A DNA stretch of 64,000 bases from Candidatus Atribacteria bacterium (GTDB lineage Bacteria; Atribacterota; Phoenicimicrobiia; Phoenicimicrobiales; Phoenicimicrobiaceae). The position numbers and the translations under genes are program-made. The notes beneath the pieces are model-generated. The model had not been told where the DNA came from, made no database searches, and was given only the letters and a program-made list of their open reading frames with translations. The DNA lies in NCBI GenBank assembly GCA_003513845.1, contig DOTB01000015.1:6557-70556 (forward strand). The letters are read 5' to 3'. Below are positions 25,709 to 35,175 of the stretch, in pieces; within the stretch, counting starts at the first letter, position 1, and every line of letters begins with the position of its first letter.

Positions 25709-26176
25709 TTAAAAATTTAAATAATAATATAAAAGATAAGCCATCATAATACCTATCATAGCACCTACAATGACTTCAAAAGGAGTATGGCCAATCAATT
25801 CTTTTAAATGCTTATCTCTGATCTTTCTCTCTTCAAAGAATTCCAGGATTATTTTATTTAATACCTTAGCCTGTTCTCCAGTCTCCCTTCTTACTCCAGC
25901 AGCATCAGCCATAATAATAAAAGCCATAACTATGGCTAAAGCAAATAAAGGAGAATTCCATCCTTCACTCAAGCCAATGGTTACAGCCACACACATTGAA
26001 AGGGCAGAATGAGTACTTGGCATTCCTCCTGCCCCAATAAATCTTCTGACATCCCATTTTTTTTCTGTAAAAAAAAATACAAATAACTTCAAAATCTGAT
26101 TCAGGATATAAGTTATAAGAGCGATTATTATAATTTGATTTTTAAATATTTCAGAGAAATCGGTGATATGAATCAT
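25709..26176 (-). CDS. divergent PAP2 family membrane protein (DUF212-like)
   Basis: This small membrane protein (155 residues) has the conserved core VRRFIGAGGMPSTHSALSMCVAVTIGL and DAAGVRRETGEQAKVLNKI seen in divergent PAP2 (phosphatase-like) proteins. Three to four hydrophobic helices are visible. GGAGG lies 5 nt before the ATG. Its enzymatic role is not established for the family. Confidence 0.82.
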   Translation of the reverse strand: MIHITDFSEIFKNQIIIIALITYILNQILKLFVFFFTEKKWDVRRFIGAGGMPSTHSALSMCVAVTIGLSEGWNSPLFALAIVMAFIIMADAAGVRRETGEQAKVLNKIILEFFEERKIRDKHLKELIGHTPFEVIVGAMIGIMMAYLLYYYLNF

Positions 26177-26217
26177 TATTTCCTCCAGCTTTAATGCAAA
26201 AAGATTTTGTGCAAATT

Positions 26218-26841
26218 TTATGGTTTAATCCAATCTTCATCTCTGAGGAGAGGCTTACTAATATCAATATGACCTACTAAACTCTCTCTCTCGTTTCCGG
26301 CAATCAATATTTGAACACCTTTAATAGGAGGGATTTCGGTTAAAGTGTTAACTATAGAATAGACAGTCATTAATTCAGCGCTACTGCCTCCAGGATGATT
26401 TTTAGATACTTCCTCTGATAGGTCAACATAGGCAATATCATCAGCTATATAAAGTTCATTAAGTTGAGTACCTTTAGGAATAGTTGGATAAAGATTGGAA
26501 TTTTCCGGACCATTTATAATCTCAAGAACAACTTGTTTAGCTAAAGAAAGAGACACAGGAATTTTTCTTTTTTCAGGCACCAGATACATTGCCTGATAAT
26601 CGGAAAAATAAAGGTTAACTTCTACCATCTCTTCCATCGGAACAGGTTTAATTTCCTCTTTCTCTTCTTCATAAGGGATTTCCCTGGTAACAACAGGCTT
26701 TTCTTTATACCTTTCCCAAACAGGCATAATTAATTTATTGAATATTAAATAACTAAAAATTATCAGTGCTATTATTACTAACAATGTAAAGATAATTTTC
26801 AAGTGATTTTTTTTCTTCTTTGACTTTCTATTTTTTGCCAT
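26218..26841 (-). CDS. GerMN-domain protein, membrane-anchored
   Basis: This 207-residue protein has a basic N-terminus, one hydrophobic helix (about 14-33) and an extracytoplasmic GerMN-like domain (VNLYFSDYQAMYLVPEKRKIPVS, then LVLEIINGP and GTQLNELYIADDIAYVDLSEE). The domain appears in spore germination proteins and in lipoproteins of non-sporulating bacteria. It lies 10 nt downstream of the amidase gene, so a cell wall function is plausible. Confidence 0.82.
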   Translation of the reverse strand: MAKNRKSKKKKNHLKIIFTLLVIIALIIFSYLIFNKLIMPVWERYKEKPVVTREIPYEEEKEEIKPVPMEEMVEVNLYFSDYQAMYLVPEKRKIPVSLSLAKQVVLEIINGPENSNLYPTIPKGTQLNELYIADDIAYVDLSEEVSKNHPGGSSAELMTVYSIVNTLTEIPPIKGVQILIAGNERESLVGHIDISKPLLRDEDWIKP

Positions 26842-26851
26842 AGTAATTCAC

Positions 26852-28360
26852 CTATATCTCATTAGGAGTATTTTCTATATAATATTTTATGGCTTCAAAC
26901 AAGGCTTGAGCTGCATTTTTCCTAAAACCACTATCTCTTAATAATTTTTCCTCTTTAGGATTAGAAATAAAAGCAACCTCCACAATAACTGCAACCATAT
27001 TTACTCCTTTTAATACTACAAAAGGAGCTTGTTTTACTCCCCTATCGTCCAATTTAAGGTATTTTACTAATTTTTTCTGCACAACATCCGCAAAATTCAG
27101 GCTATATTGAATATTGGCACTTTCCTCCAGGTCAGCAATTATCTTGGCTAAATCTGTATCTAACTCTGGGTGAGCTCTGCTTGCCCTATTTTCTCTATCT
27201 GCAACATCTTTAGCTGAAGCACCTATATATTTGGAACTTAGTACAAAGGTCTCTATTCCCCCCGCGCTAGGACGATGATTTAAAACCGAATTAGTGTGTA
27301 AACTCACAAATATAAAACCATTTTTCTGGTTAGCAAAATTTACTCTATCTTCTAAATAAATAAACTCATCTTTATCTCTGGTTAAATAGGTGGAAATACC
27401 TGCCCCTCTTAATAGTTTTTCTAAATAAAGAGCAATGTCCAAAACAACTTCTTTTTCTTTTAAACCAGTTGGTCCAATTGCCCCTGGATCACTCCCACCG
27501 TGTCCGGGATCGATAATCACCACCCTCTTTTTAGTCATTTCAGGTTCAATAGTAGGTTTTTCTTCGGACTTTGTGGGGAGAGCTTCAGAAATAGCCTTCT
27601 CTTTTTCTTCAGGCCTAAATACATCAATTACAATTCTATCAGGGTCAGTAAGACTGAAAAAGTCATATTTGAACTCTTGATAAAGGTCAAATACTACTCT
27701 AACTATCTCTGGATTATACTGGGCAGTTCTTACAGTCTTTACTACACCATCATTTATTTCTATCTGTTTTAACGCATCTTCCAACTTTACAATAGAGCCA
27801 ATTATATCAATAAAGATTCTATCAGGATTAGTTAATAAATTTGCTTTAAATTCGGTCTTTTCAGATAAATCAATAACTATTCTAGTCTTATCAGGATGAG
27901 AATAACTTCTAATTTTCAGTAAATAAGGTCTTATGGTATTGATTGATAAAGTCTTAGTCTGGTTATCCCACTTAGTTTCTACCTGAGCAATAATTTTAAT
28001 TACTTCTAAAGGGATCATTACCCGGTTATCTATAATCCGTACAGGCATTTCCAGAGAAACTATTTCCCCATCTATGTCTAAGGAAGGGTCGTCGATTACT
28101 AAACTAACAGTGTGATTATCGATATATATATTTAATAATTTTAAGGCGGGAAACCAGGTTATTCTCCCCCCCAATGCCTCTACTATGTTACGAGCTGGAA
28201 TAAATATCCGACCATCTTCAATAATTGAAGAAACAACTGTTTCGAGAGGTTTTTGGTCTAACAATATGTTTATCTCTGAAGATTGAGTGAAGACTGAAGA
28301 AAGAGGAAATAAAACAATTATTCCGACCACTATCAGCAATACGAAGATTATTTTTTTCAT
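26852..28360 (-). CDS. N-acetylmuramoyl-L-alanine amidase (AmiC type)
   Basis: This secreted zinc amidase cleaves the peptide from MurNAc in peptidoglycan. The 502-residue protein starts with a signal-like helix (FVLLIVVGIIVLFPLSSVF). Next comes a copper-amine-oxidase-type N-terminal repeat domain (about 35-150), then an AMIN-like region (DKTRIVIDLSEKTEF..., about 155-250), then Amidase_3 with IIDPGHGGSDPGAIG (zinc His), SLHTNS and the catalytic Glu in VEVAFISNPKEE. An AMIN domain would direct it to the septum. It precedes the GerMN gene. Confidence 0.93.
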   Translation of the reverse strand: MKKIIFVLLIVVGIIVLFPLSSVFTQSSEINILLDQKPLETVVSSIIEDGRIFIPARNIVEALGGRITWFPALKLLNIYIDNHTVSLVIDDPSLDIDGEIVSLEMPVRIIDNRVMIPLEVIKIIAQVETKWDNQTKTLSINTIRPYLLKIRSYSHPDKTRIVIDLSEKTEFKANLLTNPDRIFIDIIGSIVKLEDALKQIEINDGVVKTVRTAQYNPEIVRVVFDLYQEFKYDFFSLTDPDRIVIDVFRPEEKEKAISEALPTKSEEKPTIEPEMTKKRVVIIDPGHGGSDPGAIGPTGLKEKEVVLDIALYLEKLLRGAGISTYLTRDKDEFIYLEDRVNFANQKNGFIFVSLHTNSVLNHRPSAGGIETFVLSSKYIGASAKDVADRENRASRAHPELDTDLAKIIADLEESANIQYSLNFADVVQKKLVKYLKLDDRGVKQAPFVVLKGVNMVAVIVEVAFISNPKEEKLLRDSGFRKNAAQALFEAIKYYIENTPNEI

Positions 28361-28370
28361 CTAACTTAGT

Positions 28371-29405
28371 TTATTCCTCCTGGACTAAATATCTCAAGGC
28401 CAAAACTTTTAAAATAGCCGCTAAAGGCACAGCCACTAATATACCTAATACCCCCAATAACTGGCCACAGATTAAAATAAATAAAATTACCGTTAAAGGA
28501 TGTAAACCTAATTCTCTACCCAGGATATTAGGATTAAGAAGTATCGCTTCAATTTGATTAACTATTACAAACAATATCACAATTATTAATAACACCCACC
28601 AGGAACTACCCAGAGCAAAAATTAGAGCCAAAACGAGCCCCACTATAGGACCTAAATAGGGGATAAAATTAAATATCCCACTGGTTATCCCGATAATTAA
28701 AGCAAATTTCAAATTTAAGAGGTACAAACCTATACCAATTAGAGCTCCTACAATAAAACAGACTATTATTCTACCGCGTATAAACCCACTAACAATACGG
28801 TCTATCTCTTCCAGTATTTCTTTAAACTCTTTTTTCTTATCTTTGGACACAAAAATATATAAATTTTCTTTAAATATATTCATATCTCTCAACATATAAA
28901 ATAAAATTAAAGGAACAATTACTATACCAAAGGTAATACTGGAAATTATATTGGACAAATAAATTATAATGGTTCGGGAAAAATTTAATATATCTTTTTG
29001 GAGTTCAGATAAATTTTCTTTAAGTAAGGTTTCTACGTCCTCGGGGTTTATAAATTTAGAAAGTTGAGGTTCTAAGGATAAAATTAGATTTTGAAATTTA
29101 TCAATAAAATTAGGAATTTCTTTATATAAAATATTAAGTTGATTAATTACGCTGGGAATAAGGAAAAATATAGTTAGAACTAACATAGCAATTATTATCC
29201 CGATTATAATAATAACAGTCAATACCTTTGGAACTTTTTTATTAATGAGATATTTATAAAGAGGATCAAAAAAATAAGCCAACATCAAAGCAATACTAAA
29301 ATATATAAATAACCATTTAAGTTTACTTAATACATAAAATAGAATCACCAGGCCAATAGAGATATTAATAATAAAATTTAATTTCTTGTCTTTTACAAAT
29401 TCCAT
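28371..29405 (-). CDS. AI-2E family transporter (YdiK/PerM type)
   Basis: This 344-residue polytopic membrane protein has the AI-2E family C-terminal motif FNFIPYLGPIVGLVLALIFAL and LNPNILGRELGLHPLTVILFILICGQLLGVLG. About eight hydrophobic helices are visible with a central cytoplasmic segment. Substrates vary in this family (small peptides, Na+/H+ or signals), so none is assigned. It is upstream of the amidase gene with 10 nt between them. Confidence 0.9.
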   Translation of the reverse strand: MEFVKDKKLNFIINISIGLVILFYVLSKLKWLFIYFSIALMLAYFFDPLYKYLINKKVPKVLTVIIIIGIIIAMLVLTIFFLIPSVINQLNILYKEIPNFIDKFQNLILSLEPQLSKFINPEDVETLLKENLSELQKDILNFSRTIIIYLSNIISSITFGIVIVPLILFYMLRDMNIFKENLYIFVSKDKKKEFKEILEEIDRIVSGFIRGRIIVCFIVGALIGIGLYLLNLKFALIIGITSGIFNFIPYLGPIVGLVLALIFALGSSWWVLLIIVILFVIVNQIEAILLNPNILGRELGLHPLTVILFILICGQLLGVLGILVAVPLAAILKVLALRYLVQEE

Positions 29406-29638
29406 AAATAATTTTTCACCTAAAACAACTTTTTACTTATTTATTTATTTATTTATAACAGATTAACCCAGATTATTCAATTTTTTTCTATCTAATATCA
29501 GTTACAAGATTTTCAGGGGAGTAAACTCCCTTGAAACTCCTCTGCCATTTGTTATTTTTTTCAGTTTTATATATTACTTTCCCTGACAATGATAATCTCA
29601 TTAGAATCCATTCATTATTTAAAAATAATTTACCTTTT

Positions 29639-29669
29639 AGCATCGGAACTCCTTTAAAATTCCGATGCT
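29639..29669. repeat. palindrome AGCATCGGAA...TTCCGATGCT
   Basis: Perfect 10-bp arms surround an 11-nt loop. The same core reappears at 29926-29960 and, degenerate, at 31720-31746 on the other side of glnS. Confidence 0.7.
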
Positions 29670-29733
29670 CTTAAATATATACTTTATAATATATACTACA
29701 CAAACTTCTTATTATCCTTCTTTTTAGTTTAAT

Positions 29734-29774
29734 AATCAAAAAATCCGAAAATCTATTTTTCGGATTTTTTGATT
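29734..29774. terminator. bidirectional terminator-like hairpin
   Basis: AATCAAAAAATCCGAAAA pairs with TTTTCGGATTTTTTGATT through a 4-5 nt loop; A/T-runs on both sides make it usable in both directions. It probably ends glnS transcription. Confidence 0.75.
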
Positions 29775-29925
29775 AAATATTAATTAATTAAAATTAGTGA
29801 ATTTTGAATATTTATTTTTTATCCCCTATACCTTGTATTTTTTTCTTTTCCTTACGCCTTACAAACTGGTTAAAATCTATTCTTTATTCAAACTTATACC
29901 CATGAAAATGGGTAAAAATTTATTT

Positions 29926-29960
29926 AATAGTATCGGAATTTTTGAAATTCCGATACTATT
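29926..29960 (-). repeat. palindrome at the 3' end of glnS
   Basis: Perfect 16-bp arms AATAGTATCGGAATTT/AAATTCCGATACTATT enclose a 3-nt loop, 20 nt beyond the glnS stop. It can act as a terminator or transcript-stabilising hairpin. Confidence 0.7.
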
Positions 29961-29979
29961 ATAAATAACGAATATCCAA

Positions 29980-31692
29980 TTAGAATTTCTGATTTTTGTT
30001 GGCTTTCCGGATTTTATCCCAGGTGTCCCGTAAAGATACAATGCGGTTAAATATTAATTTATCTGACGTTGAATCAGGATCCACACAAAAGTAACCTTTT
30101 CGCATAAACTGGTATCTACTTCCAGGTGCAGCTCCAGCCAAACTAGGTTCTACCAGGCAATTAGTTAATACCTCCAGAGAGTTTGGGTTAAGCTGATTTA
30201 TAAAATCTTTCCCTTCCCCCTGTTCTTCCGCTACCTCATTCTGGTCCAGCAGAAGATAGTCGTATAAACGCACCTCCGCTTCTAAAGCATGGGCTGCAGA
30301 AACCCAGTGTAGAGTTCCTTTTACTTTACGTTTGGCACCCGGTTTACCGCTTTTGCTTTCTGGGTCGTATGTACAGTGAACTTCTTTGATCTCTCCTGTT
30401 TTTTCATCTTTAATAAATCCTTCACATTTAATAATATAGGCATTTTTTAATCTGACCTCATTACCTGGAGCCAGACGGAAATATTTTTTGGGCGGGCTTT
30501 CGCAAAAGTCGTCCTGTTCGATATAAAGAATTCGGGAAAAAGGTATCTTACGTGTTCCGGCAGCAGAGTCTTCAGGGTTATTTTCCGATTCCATCTCTTC
30601 CACTATATCCTCAGGATAATTAACAATAACCAACTTTAAAGGATGCAGTACCCCCATAACCCGAGGTGCTCGCAGGTTTAAGTCCTCACGGATACAATGT
30701 TCCAGAAAACGGATATCTACTACGCTATTACTCTTGGACACACCGATTCTATCACAAAAATTTCGAATAGCCTCCGGTGTGTAACCCCTACGCCGCAGAC
30801 CCGATATGGTCGGTAAACGAGGATCATCCCAACCGGACACATATCCTTCTTCCACCAACTTGCGAAGCTTCCGTTTACTCATCACTGTATTAGTTAAGTT
30901 AAGACGGGCAAACTCGATCTGCTGAGGTGGATCTGGTAAATTTAAAGTGTTGAGAACCCATTCATACAAGGGACGATGGTCTTCAAACTCCAGGGTGCAG
31001 ATGGAATGGGTAATTCCTTCGAAATAATCTTCAAGAGGATGGGCATAGTCATACATAGGATAAATACACCATTTATCTCCTGTCCGGGGATGAGTGGCTC
31101 TTAAAATACGATAGAGAACAGGATCTCTCATGTTCAGATTAGGTGAAGACATATCAATTTTAGCCCGTAATACCCGCGAACCGTCAGGAAATTCACCATT
31201 CTGCATACGACGAAATAAATCCAGATTTTCTTCCACAGAACGGTTGCGATATGGGCTTTCTTTTCCTGGTTCCTTAAAACTTCCGCGGTACTCTTTAATT
31301 TCTTCAGGGCTCAGGTCACACACATAAGCTTTACCCAATTTAATTAGACTAATGGCATACTCATACATTTTTTCAAAATAATCAGAGGCATAAAAAAGCC
31401 TATCACCCCAATTAAATCCTAACCACCGAACATCGTTAATTATAGAATCAATATATTCCATATCTTCTTTACTGGGATTTGTATCATCAAAGCGAAGATT
31501 GCATAGACCTCCATTTTTTGCAGCCAAACCAAAATTCAAGCAGATAGACTTGGCATGACCGATGTGCAGATATCCATTAGGTTCTGGGGGAAACCGGAGA
31601 TGAACCCTACCATTATATTTATTTGCCTTTTTGTCATTATCAATGATCTCCTGTATAAAATTAACGCTTGTTTTAGAACCTATTGAATCCAT
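29980..31692 (-). CDS. glnS: glutaminyl-tRNA synthetase
   Basis: GlnRS charges tRNA-Gln directly. The 570-residue class I enzyme has HIGH as [18 protein letters not shown] near residue 40 and the KMSKS equivalent [14 protein letters not shown] near 275, plus the C-terminal beta-barrel anticodon-binding domain. AAGGGGGA lies 8 nt before the ATG. The gene is a single-gene unit between hairpins and the tmRNA terminator, and looks richer in G and C than its neighbours. GlnRS is patchily distributed in bacteria, and horizontal acquisition is a reasonable inference. Confidence 0.95.
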   Translation of the reverse strand: MDSIGSKTSVNFIQEIIDNDKKANKYNGRVHLRFPPEPNGYLHIGHAKSICLNFGLAAKNGGLCNLRFDDTNPSKEDMEYIDSIINDVRWLGFNWGDRLFYASDYFEKMYEYAISLIKLGKAYVCDLSPEEIKEYRGSFKEPGKESPYRNRSVEENLDLFRRMQNGEFPDGSRVLRAKIDMSSPNLNMRDPVLYRILRATHPRTGDKWCIYPMYDYAHPLEDYFEGITHSICTLEFEDHRPLYEWVLNTLNLPDPPQQIEFARLNLTNTVMSKRKLRKLVEEGYVSGWDDPRLPTISGLRRRGYTPEAIRNFCDRIGVSKSNSVVDIRFLEHCIREDLNLRAPRVMGVLHPLKLVIVNYPEDIVEEMESENNPEDSAAGTRKIPFSRILYIEQDDFCESPPKKYFRLAPGNEVRLKNAYIIKCEGFIKDEKTGEIKEVHCTYDPESKSGKPGAKRKVKGTLHWVSAAHALEAEVRLYDYLLLDQNEVAEEQGEGKDFINQLNPNSLEVLTNCLVEPSLAGAAPGSRYQFMRKGYFCVDPDSTSDKLIFNRIVSLRDTWDKIRKANKNQKF

Positions 31693-31719
31693 AAACTGTC
31701 CCCCTTGCTTTATTTTAGA

Positions 31720-31746
31720 ACACCGGATTTTAAAAATTCTGATGCT
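31720..31746. repeat. imperfect palindrome upstream of glnS
   Basis: ACACCGGATTTTAAAAATTC followed by TGATGCT is an imperfect relative of the palindromes at 29639 and 29926, so glnS is flanked by related elements. Confidence 0.45.
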
Positions 31747-31783
31747 TTAAATTACAACTTTTTGGTCATAATTATATTGCCTG

Positions 31784-31805
31784 GGCACAATGAATTGCGC
31801 CCTTA
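31784..31805. repeat. half REP/MITE-like hairpin
   Basis: GGGCACAATGAATTGCGCCC and the following TTAC match the left half of the elements at 37998 and 42958. It lies against the tmRNA terminator. Confidence 0.6.
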
Positions 31806-31806
31806 C

Positions 31807-31834
31807 AAAAAACCCTTTAGCAAAAGCCAAAGGG
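31807..31834 (-). terminator. tmRNA terminator
   Basis: On the minus strand, CCCTTTGGC-TTTT-GCTAAAGGG is followed by six T, 20 nt beyond the tmRNA 3' end. Confidence 0.85.
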
Positions 31835-31853
31835 CTATTATTAACCTATAAAA

Positions 31854-32210
31854 TGGTGGAGGCGGCGAGATTCGAACTCGCGTCCAAAGATATTTCGGTA
31901 AAAACCGCTACGAGTGTAGTCTATGATTTTGTTCTCGCTCTTTTTACCTCCCATAGACAGGATGTAAATTGAGCCAGCCCTTAACTTTCTCTTTTTCAGG
32001 TCAGGGCAATCCTGAAAAAGATAGTCTACTTTATGTTACACCCGTAAAAGTCTCGTAGACGAAAGACTTTTATGGATGTGCAACCTGATTAGGCTGCGAG
32101 TGCTAATTCTCTATTATTAGCGTTTATTGTTTTTCCATGGTTTTACGAGGACATGGCACCTCGACTCGCTGTTTTTACCTCTCCTATCTCTGTCGAAACC
32201 TATCGCCCCC
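31854..32210 (-). ncRNA. ssrA: transfer-messenger RNA (tmRNA)
   Basis: tmRNA rescues stalled ribosomes with SmpB. The 357-nt gene has a tRNA-Ala-like end: 5' GGGGGCG pairs with CGCCTCC, followed by A and CCA, with a T arm GTTCGAATC. The tag reading frame gives GKTINANNRELALAA followed by TAA, close to the Bacillus pattern and ending in the degron LALAA. Pseudoknot-like GC stems flank the tag. Its first 11 nt overlap the end of smpB. Confidence 0.95.
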
Positions 32211-32679
32211 ATTTTTTATTCTTTATTTCTTTTTCCACTTCTCGTTGGGCATCCTTTTCAGCTAATGCCCTGCGTTTGTCATACAATTTTTTTCCTTTGG
32301 CTAAAGCTAATTCAATCTTAGCATAACCTCTTTTAAAATAAATTCGTAAAGGTACCAAGGTCAAGCCTTTCTCCTGAACTTGCCCTTTTAAGCGGTAAAT
32401 TTCCCGCTTATGAAGGAGCAATTTACGTTTCCTCTTGGGGTTCACATTAAATATATTCCCAAAGGCATAGGGAGAAATATGCATATTCATCAAGTAAAGT
32501 TCGTTATTTTCAAATTGAGCAAAACTTTCCCGCAGGCTAACCTTGCCTTCCCTTAAAGATTTTACTTCTGTTCCTTTTAGAGCCAGCCCAGCTTCATAAG
32601 TGTCCAATATACTATAATCATGATATGCTTTTCTATTTACAGCTACATTTTTTACTTCATCTTTATTGGTAGAACTCAT
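32200..32679 (-). CDS. smpB: SsrA-binding protein SmpB
   Basis: SmpB binds tmRNA and places it in the ribosome. The 159-residue protein has the family core [39 protein letters not shown] and the C-terminal basic tail [20 protein letters not shown]. The stop codon TAG lies inside the mature 5' end of tmRNA. Its Shine-Dalgarno (GAGG, 32690-32687) lies in a hairpin with the end of tyrA, suggesting translational coupling. Confidence 0.96.
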   Translation of the reverse strand: MSSTNKDEVKNVAVNRKAYHDYSILDTYEAGLALKGTEVKSLREGKVSLRESFAQFENNELYLMNMHISPYAFGNIFNVNPKRKRKLLLHKREIYRLKGQVQEKGLTLVPLRIYFKRGYAKIELALAKGKKLYDKRRALAEKDAQREVEKEIKNKKWGR

Positions 32680-32682
32680 AAT

Positions 32683-32725
32683 TTTTCCTCATTTTCCTTT
32701 TGAATTATAACATAAATGAGGAAAA
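32683..32725 (-). promoter_or_regulatory. hairpin sequestering the smpB ribosome-binding site
   Basis: TTTTCCTCATTT (32683-32694) and AAATGAGGAAAA (32714-32725) form 12 perfect base pairs across a 19-nt loop. The GAGG used by smpB is in the stem, and the other arm lies in the last codons of tyrA. A ribosome finishing tyrA would open it. Confidence 0.5.
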
Positions 32726-33594
32726 TTCTCAATGACTTCTCTTAATCTCCTGGCTTTTTGAAATTCTTCTCTTAGGCCTTCGGGGTCATTAATTAATCTA
32801 TCTTCTATCAAATTAAGATATTCTTTGAATTTTTGAATTATCTCCAGAATGGTCTCTTTATTGGTATCACAGATATCTTCCCAAATTTTACAAGGGCTTT
32901 GGGCAATTCGAGTCATATCTTTAAACCCCCCTCCAACGGCTCTAAGATAATTATTATTATTTTCTTCTTGAACCAATCTACCCACCACATTGATTAAGGA
33001 TATAGCTATAATTTGGGGTAAATGACTTATTGTACCAACAACTCTGTCATGTTCTAAGGGATCTAATATCAGTATGTTTGCATTTATTATCTTAATCAAT
33101 GAGAATATTTTTTCTATGGCCATTAAATTACTTTTCTTAGTAGGAGTTAAGATATAAGTCTTTTCCTGGAAGAGATGGGAATCTGCTGAATCTATGCCAT
33201 ATTTTTCTGAACCAGCCATAGGATGTCCGCCAATAAAATGAATATCTGACGATAATACCTGATTAGCTGTTTCAACAATCTTGACCTTGGTGCTCCCGGT
33301 ATCAGTAATCAGGCACCCTTTCTTAAGAAAAGGACTAATTTTAGGTAATAAATCTAAAATTGTTTTTACTGGAGTAGCCATAATTACTATATCTGCTTCT
33401 TTTACCCCTTCTTTGAAGTTAACTGTCCCTTCATCAATTGCCCCCCGGACAATGGCTTTTTCTATTACTTCTTTTTTATCTACGCCTACAATTTTAAATT
33501 TTGGTCTATCTTTTCTTAGTGCCAAACCGAGGGATCCACCGATTAGTCCCACACCAATAATAGTTATTTTTTTAAAGTCGCTTTCTTCATCCAT
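32689..33594 (-). CDS. tyrA: prephenate dehydrogenase
   Basis: TyrA oxidatively decarboxylates prephenate to 4-hydroxyphenylpyruvate in tyrosine synthesis. The 301-residue protein has the NAD-binding GVGLIGGSLGLALRK near the N-terminus, followed by DTGSTKVKIVE and the catalytic GGHPMAGSEKYG. The C-terminal half is the helical dehydrogenase domain. It lacks a fused chorismate mutase, which is encoded at the front of the operon. It overlaps aroQ by 8 nt. Confidence 0.94.
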   Translation of the reverse strand: MDEESDFKKITIIGVGLIGGSLGLALRKDRPKFKIVGVDKKEVIEKAIVRGAIDEGTVNFKEGVKEADIVIMATPVKTILDLLPKISPFLKKGCLITDTGSTKVKIVETANQVLSSDIHFIGGHPMAGSEKYGIDSADSHLFQEKTYILTPTKKSNLMAIEKIFSLIKIINANILILDPLEHDRVVGTISHLPQIIAISLINVVGRLVQEENNNNYLRAVGGGFKDMTRIAQSPCKIWEDICDTNKETILEIIQKFKEYLNLIEDRLINDPEGLREEFQKARRLREVIENFPHLCYNSKGK

Positions 33595-34042
33595 TTTGTT
33601 TTTCTCCTTTTTTTAACAAATCTTGAAGAGCGTGGATAGCGAGAATATAACTATGATAGCCAAAACCGGCAATTTGTCCTGTACAAGCAGGAGCAGTTAC
33701 TGATTTTCCCCGAAAATCCTCCCGTGAAAATATATTGGAAAGATGAACTTCAACTATTGGGATAGGACAATCTCTTAGAGCATCGGCAATAGCATAACTG
33801 TAGTGGGTATAAGCCGCTGGATTGATAATTAAGCCTTCAACTTGGGAAGAGAATTGCTGAATAAATTCTATAATCTCCCCCTCGAAATTGGATTGTTTTA
33901 TGGTAAGTTCAATACCTACCTTCTCAGCAAATGATTTAAGCTTATGATTTATTTCTTCCAAAGTTATATTTCCATAAATCTTCTGCTCCCTTTTCCCTAG
34001 CATATTTAAATTCGGTCCATTAATTATTCCTATCTTTATCAT
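33587..34042 (-). CDS. aroQ: type II 3-dehydroquinate dehydratase
   Basis: This enzyme makes 3-dehydroshikimate from 3-dehydroquinate. The 151-residue dodecameric type II form has GPNLNMLGKREQKIYG with the catalytic Tyr, then NPAAYTHYS and VEVHLSNIFSREDFRGKSV. It is the third step of the shikimate pathway and lies between aroB and tyrA. Confidence 0.96.
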   Translation of the reverse strand: MIKIGIINGPNLNMLGKREQKIYGNITLEEINHKLKSFAEKVGIELTIKQSNFEGEIIEFIQQFSSQVEGLIINPAAYTHYSYAIADALRDCPIPIVEVHLSNIFSREDFRGKSVTAPACTGQIAGFGYHSYILAIHALQDLLKKGEKQNG

Positions 34043-34056
34043 AATTCTCCCTCCTT

Positions 34057-35175
34057 TTAAAATTCTTCTAAGGCTTTTATTACTTCCTCTTTGTTTATGT
34101 CATCAATTAAAATAACTTTCCCCGGGGCTCTTAGTAAGATAAATCTTATTTTCCCCTGAATATTTTTCTTGTCTAAGGTTAAAGTTTCCCATATTCGGTT
34201 ATAATCTATATTTCTTACATATTTAAATACAGATTTAGATTCTTTTGATCTGGATGGTTGAGAAGAGTAAAGGATTGCCAGAATGTATTTAATCTGTTCT
34301 TCAAATTCATCTGAACATATTCCTCTATTCCGAGCTATTTTAGTTTCAATTAGCATACCTAAGGCTACTGCTTCTCCATGACTTAAATCTTGATATCCGG
34401 CTTCAACCTCCAGGGCATGACCAATACTATGTCCAAAATTTAGTATTTTACGTAATCCAGTCTCCCAGGGATCTTCTAAAACTACATCTACTTTAAATTT
34501 AACAGATTTTTTTATAAGTTCACATAAGATATCAATATCTCTATTTAATAATTGATAAATATTGCTTTCCAACCATTTAAAGAAATCGGGGGATTTGATT
34601 ACTGCTATCTTTACGGCCTCTACTATTCCATTTTTTATATCCTTATCTGATAAAGTAGATAAAACCTCAGGGTCAATAAAAACTGCCTTCGGTTGATAAA
34701 AACTTCCAATTATATTTTTAGCTAAAGGATGATCAACTGCAACCTTACCCCCGATACTACTATCTATCTGAGCCAAAAGAGTAGTAGGAATATGCACTAG
34801 AGATAAACCTCTCATATAGGTAGCAGCGACAAACCCGGTTAAATCTCCTGTAACCCCCCCACCTAAGGCTATAAGCCCGGTAGACCGGTCTGCCTTTCTT
34901 TTCAATAATTCATCATATAAATAATTTGCGCTTGATATACATTTATATTTCTCCCCATCAGGAACTTCTATAAAATCGGTACTAAACTCACCTTTCTTCA
35001 GAGTAGATAATAACTTAGTTCCATATAAACTATTCACTAAGGGGTTGGTAATCACGATGACTCTTTTGTTCTTTATTATTTTAGATAAATATTCATCTAA
35101 ATTACTCAAAATACCCTTTTCGATATAAATATTATATTCTTCATCTTTGGTAATTTTTATTTTTATCTCCTTCAT
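34057..35175 (-). CDS. aroB: 3-dehydroquinate synthase
   Basis: AroB cyclises DAHP to 3-dehydroquinate using NAD+ and a metal. The 372 residues contain the NAD-binding GGGVTGDLTGFVAATYMRG, TTLLAQIDSSIGGKVAVDHP, KNIIGSFYQPKAV and metal ligands in LNFGHSIGHALE and LSHGEAVALGM. Its start overlaps the end of aroK (ATGA-type junction). Confidence 0.96.
   Translation of the reverse strand: MKEIKIKITKDEEYNIYIEKGILSNLDEYLSKIIKNKRVIVITNPLVNSLYGTKLLSTLKKGEFSTDFIEVPDGEKYKCISSANYLYDELLKRKADRSTGLIALGGGVTGDLTGFVAATYMRGLSLVHIPTTLLAQIDSSIGGKVAVDHPLAKNIIGSFYQPKAVFIDPEVLSTLSDKDIKNGIVEAVKIAVIKSPDFFKWLESNIYQLLNRDIDILCELIKKSVKFKVDVVLEDPWETGLRKILNFGHSIGHALEVEAGYQDLSHGEAVALGMLIETKIARNRGICSDEFEEQIKYILAILYSSQPSRSKESKSVFKYVRNIDYNRIWETLTLDKKNIQGKIRFILLRAPGKVILIDDINKEEVIKALEEF

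Larger units (their letters stand above)
29406..29979. other. 574-bp gene-free region with three hairpins
   Basis: No gene is visible. A (TTTA)n run lies at 29432-29456. Hairpins lie at 29639-29669, 29734-29774 and 29926-29960. The first and third share the core ATCGGAA...TTCCGAT. Confidence 0.6.

Noticed and set aside
31790..31972. 60-codon plus-strand frame
   Set aside because: It covers the antisense of the tmRNA 3' end and its terminator.
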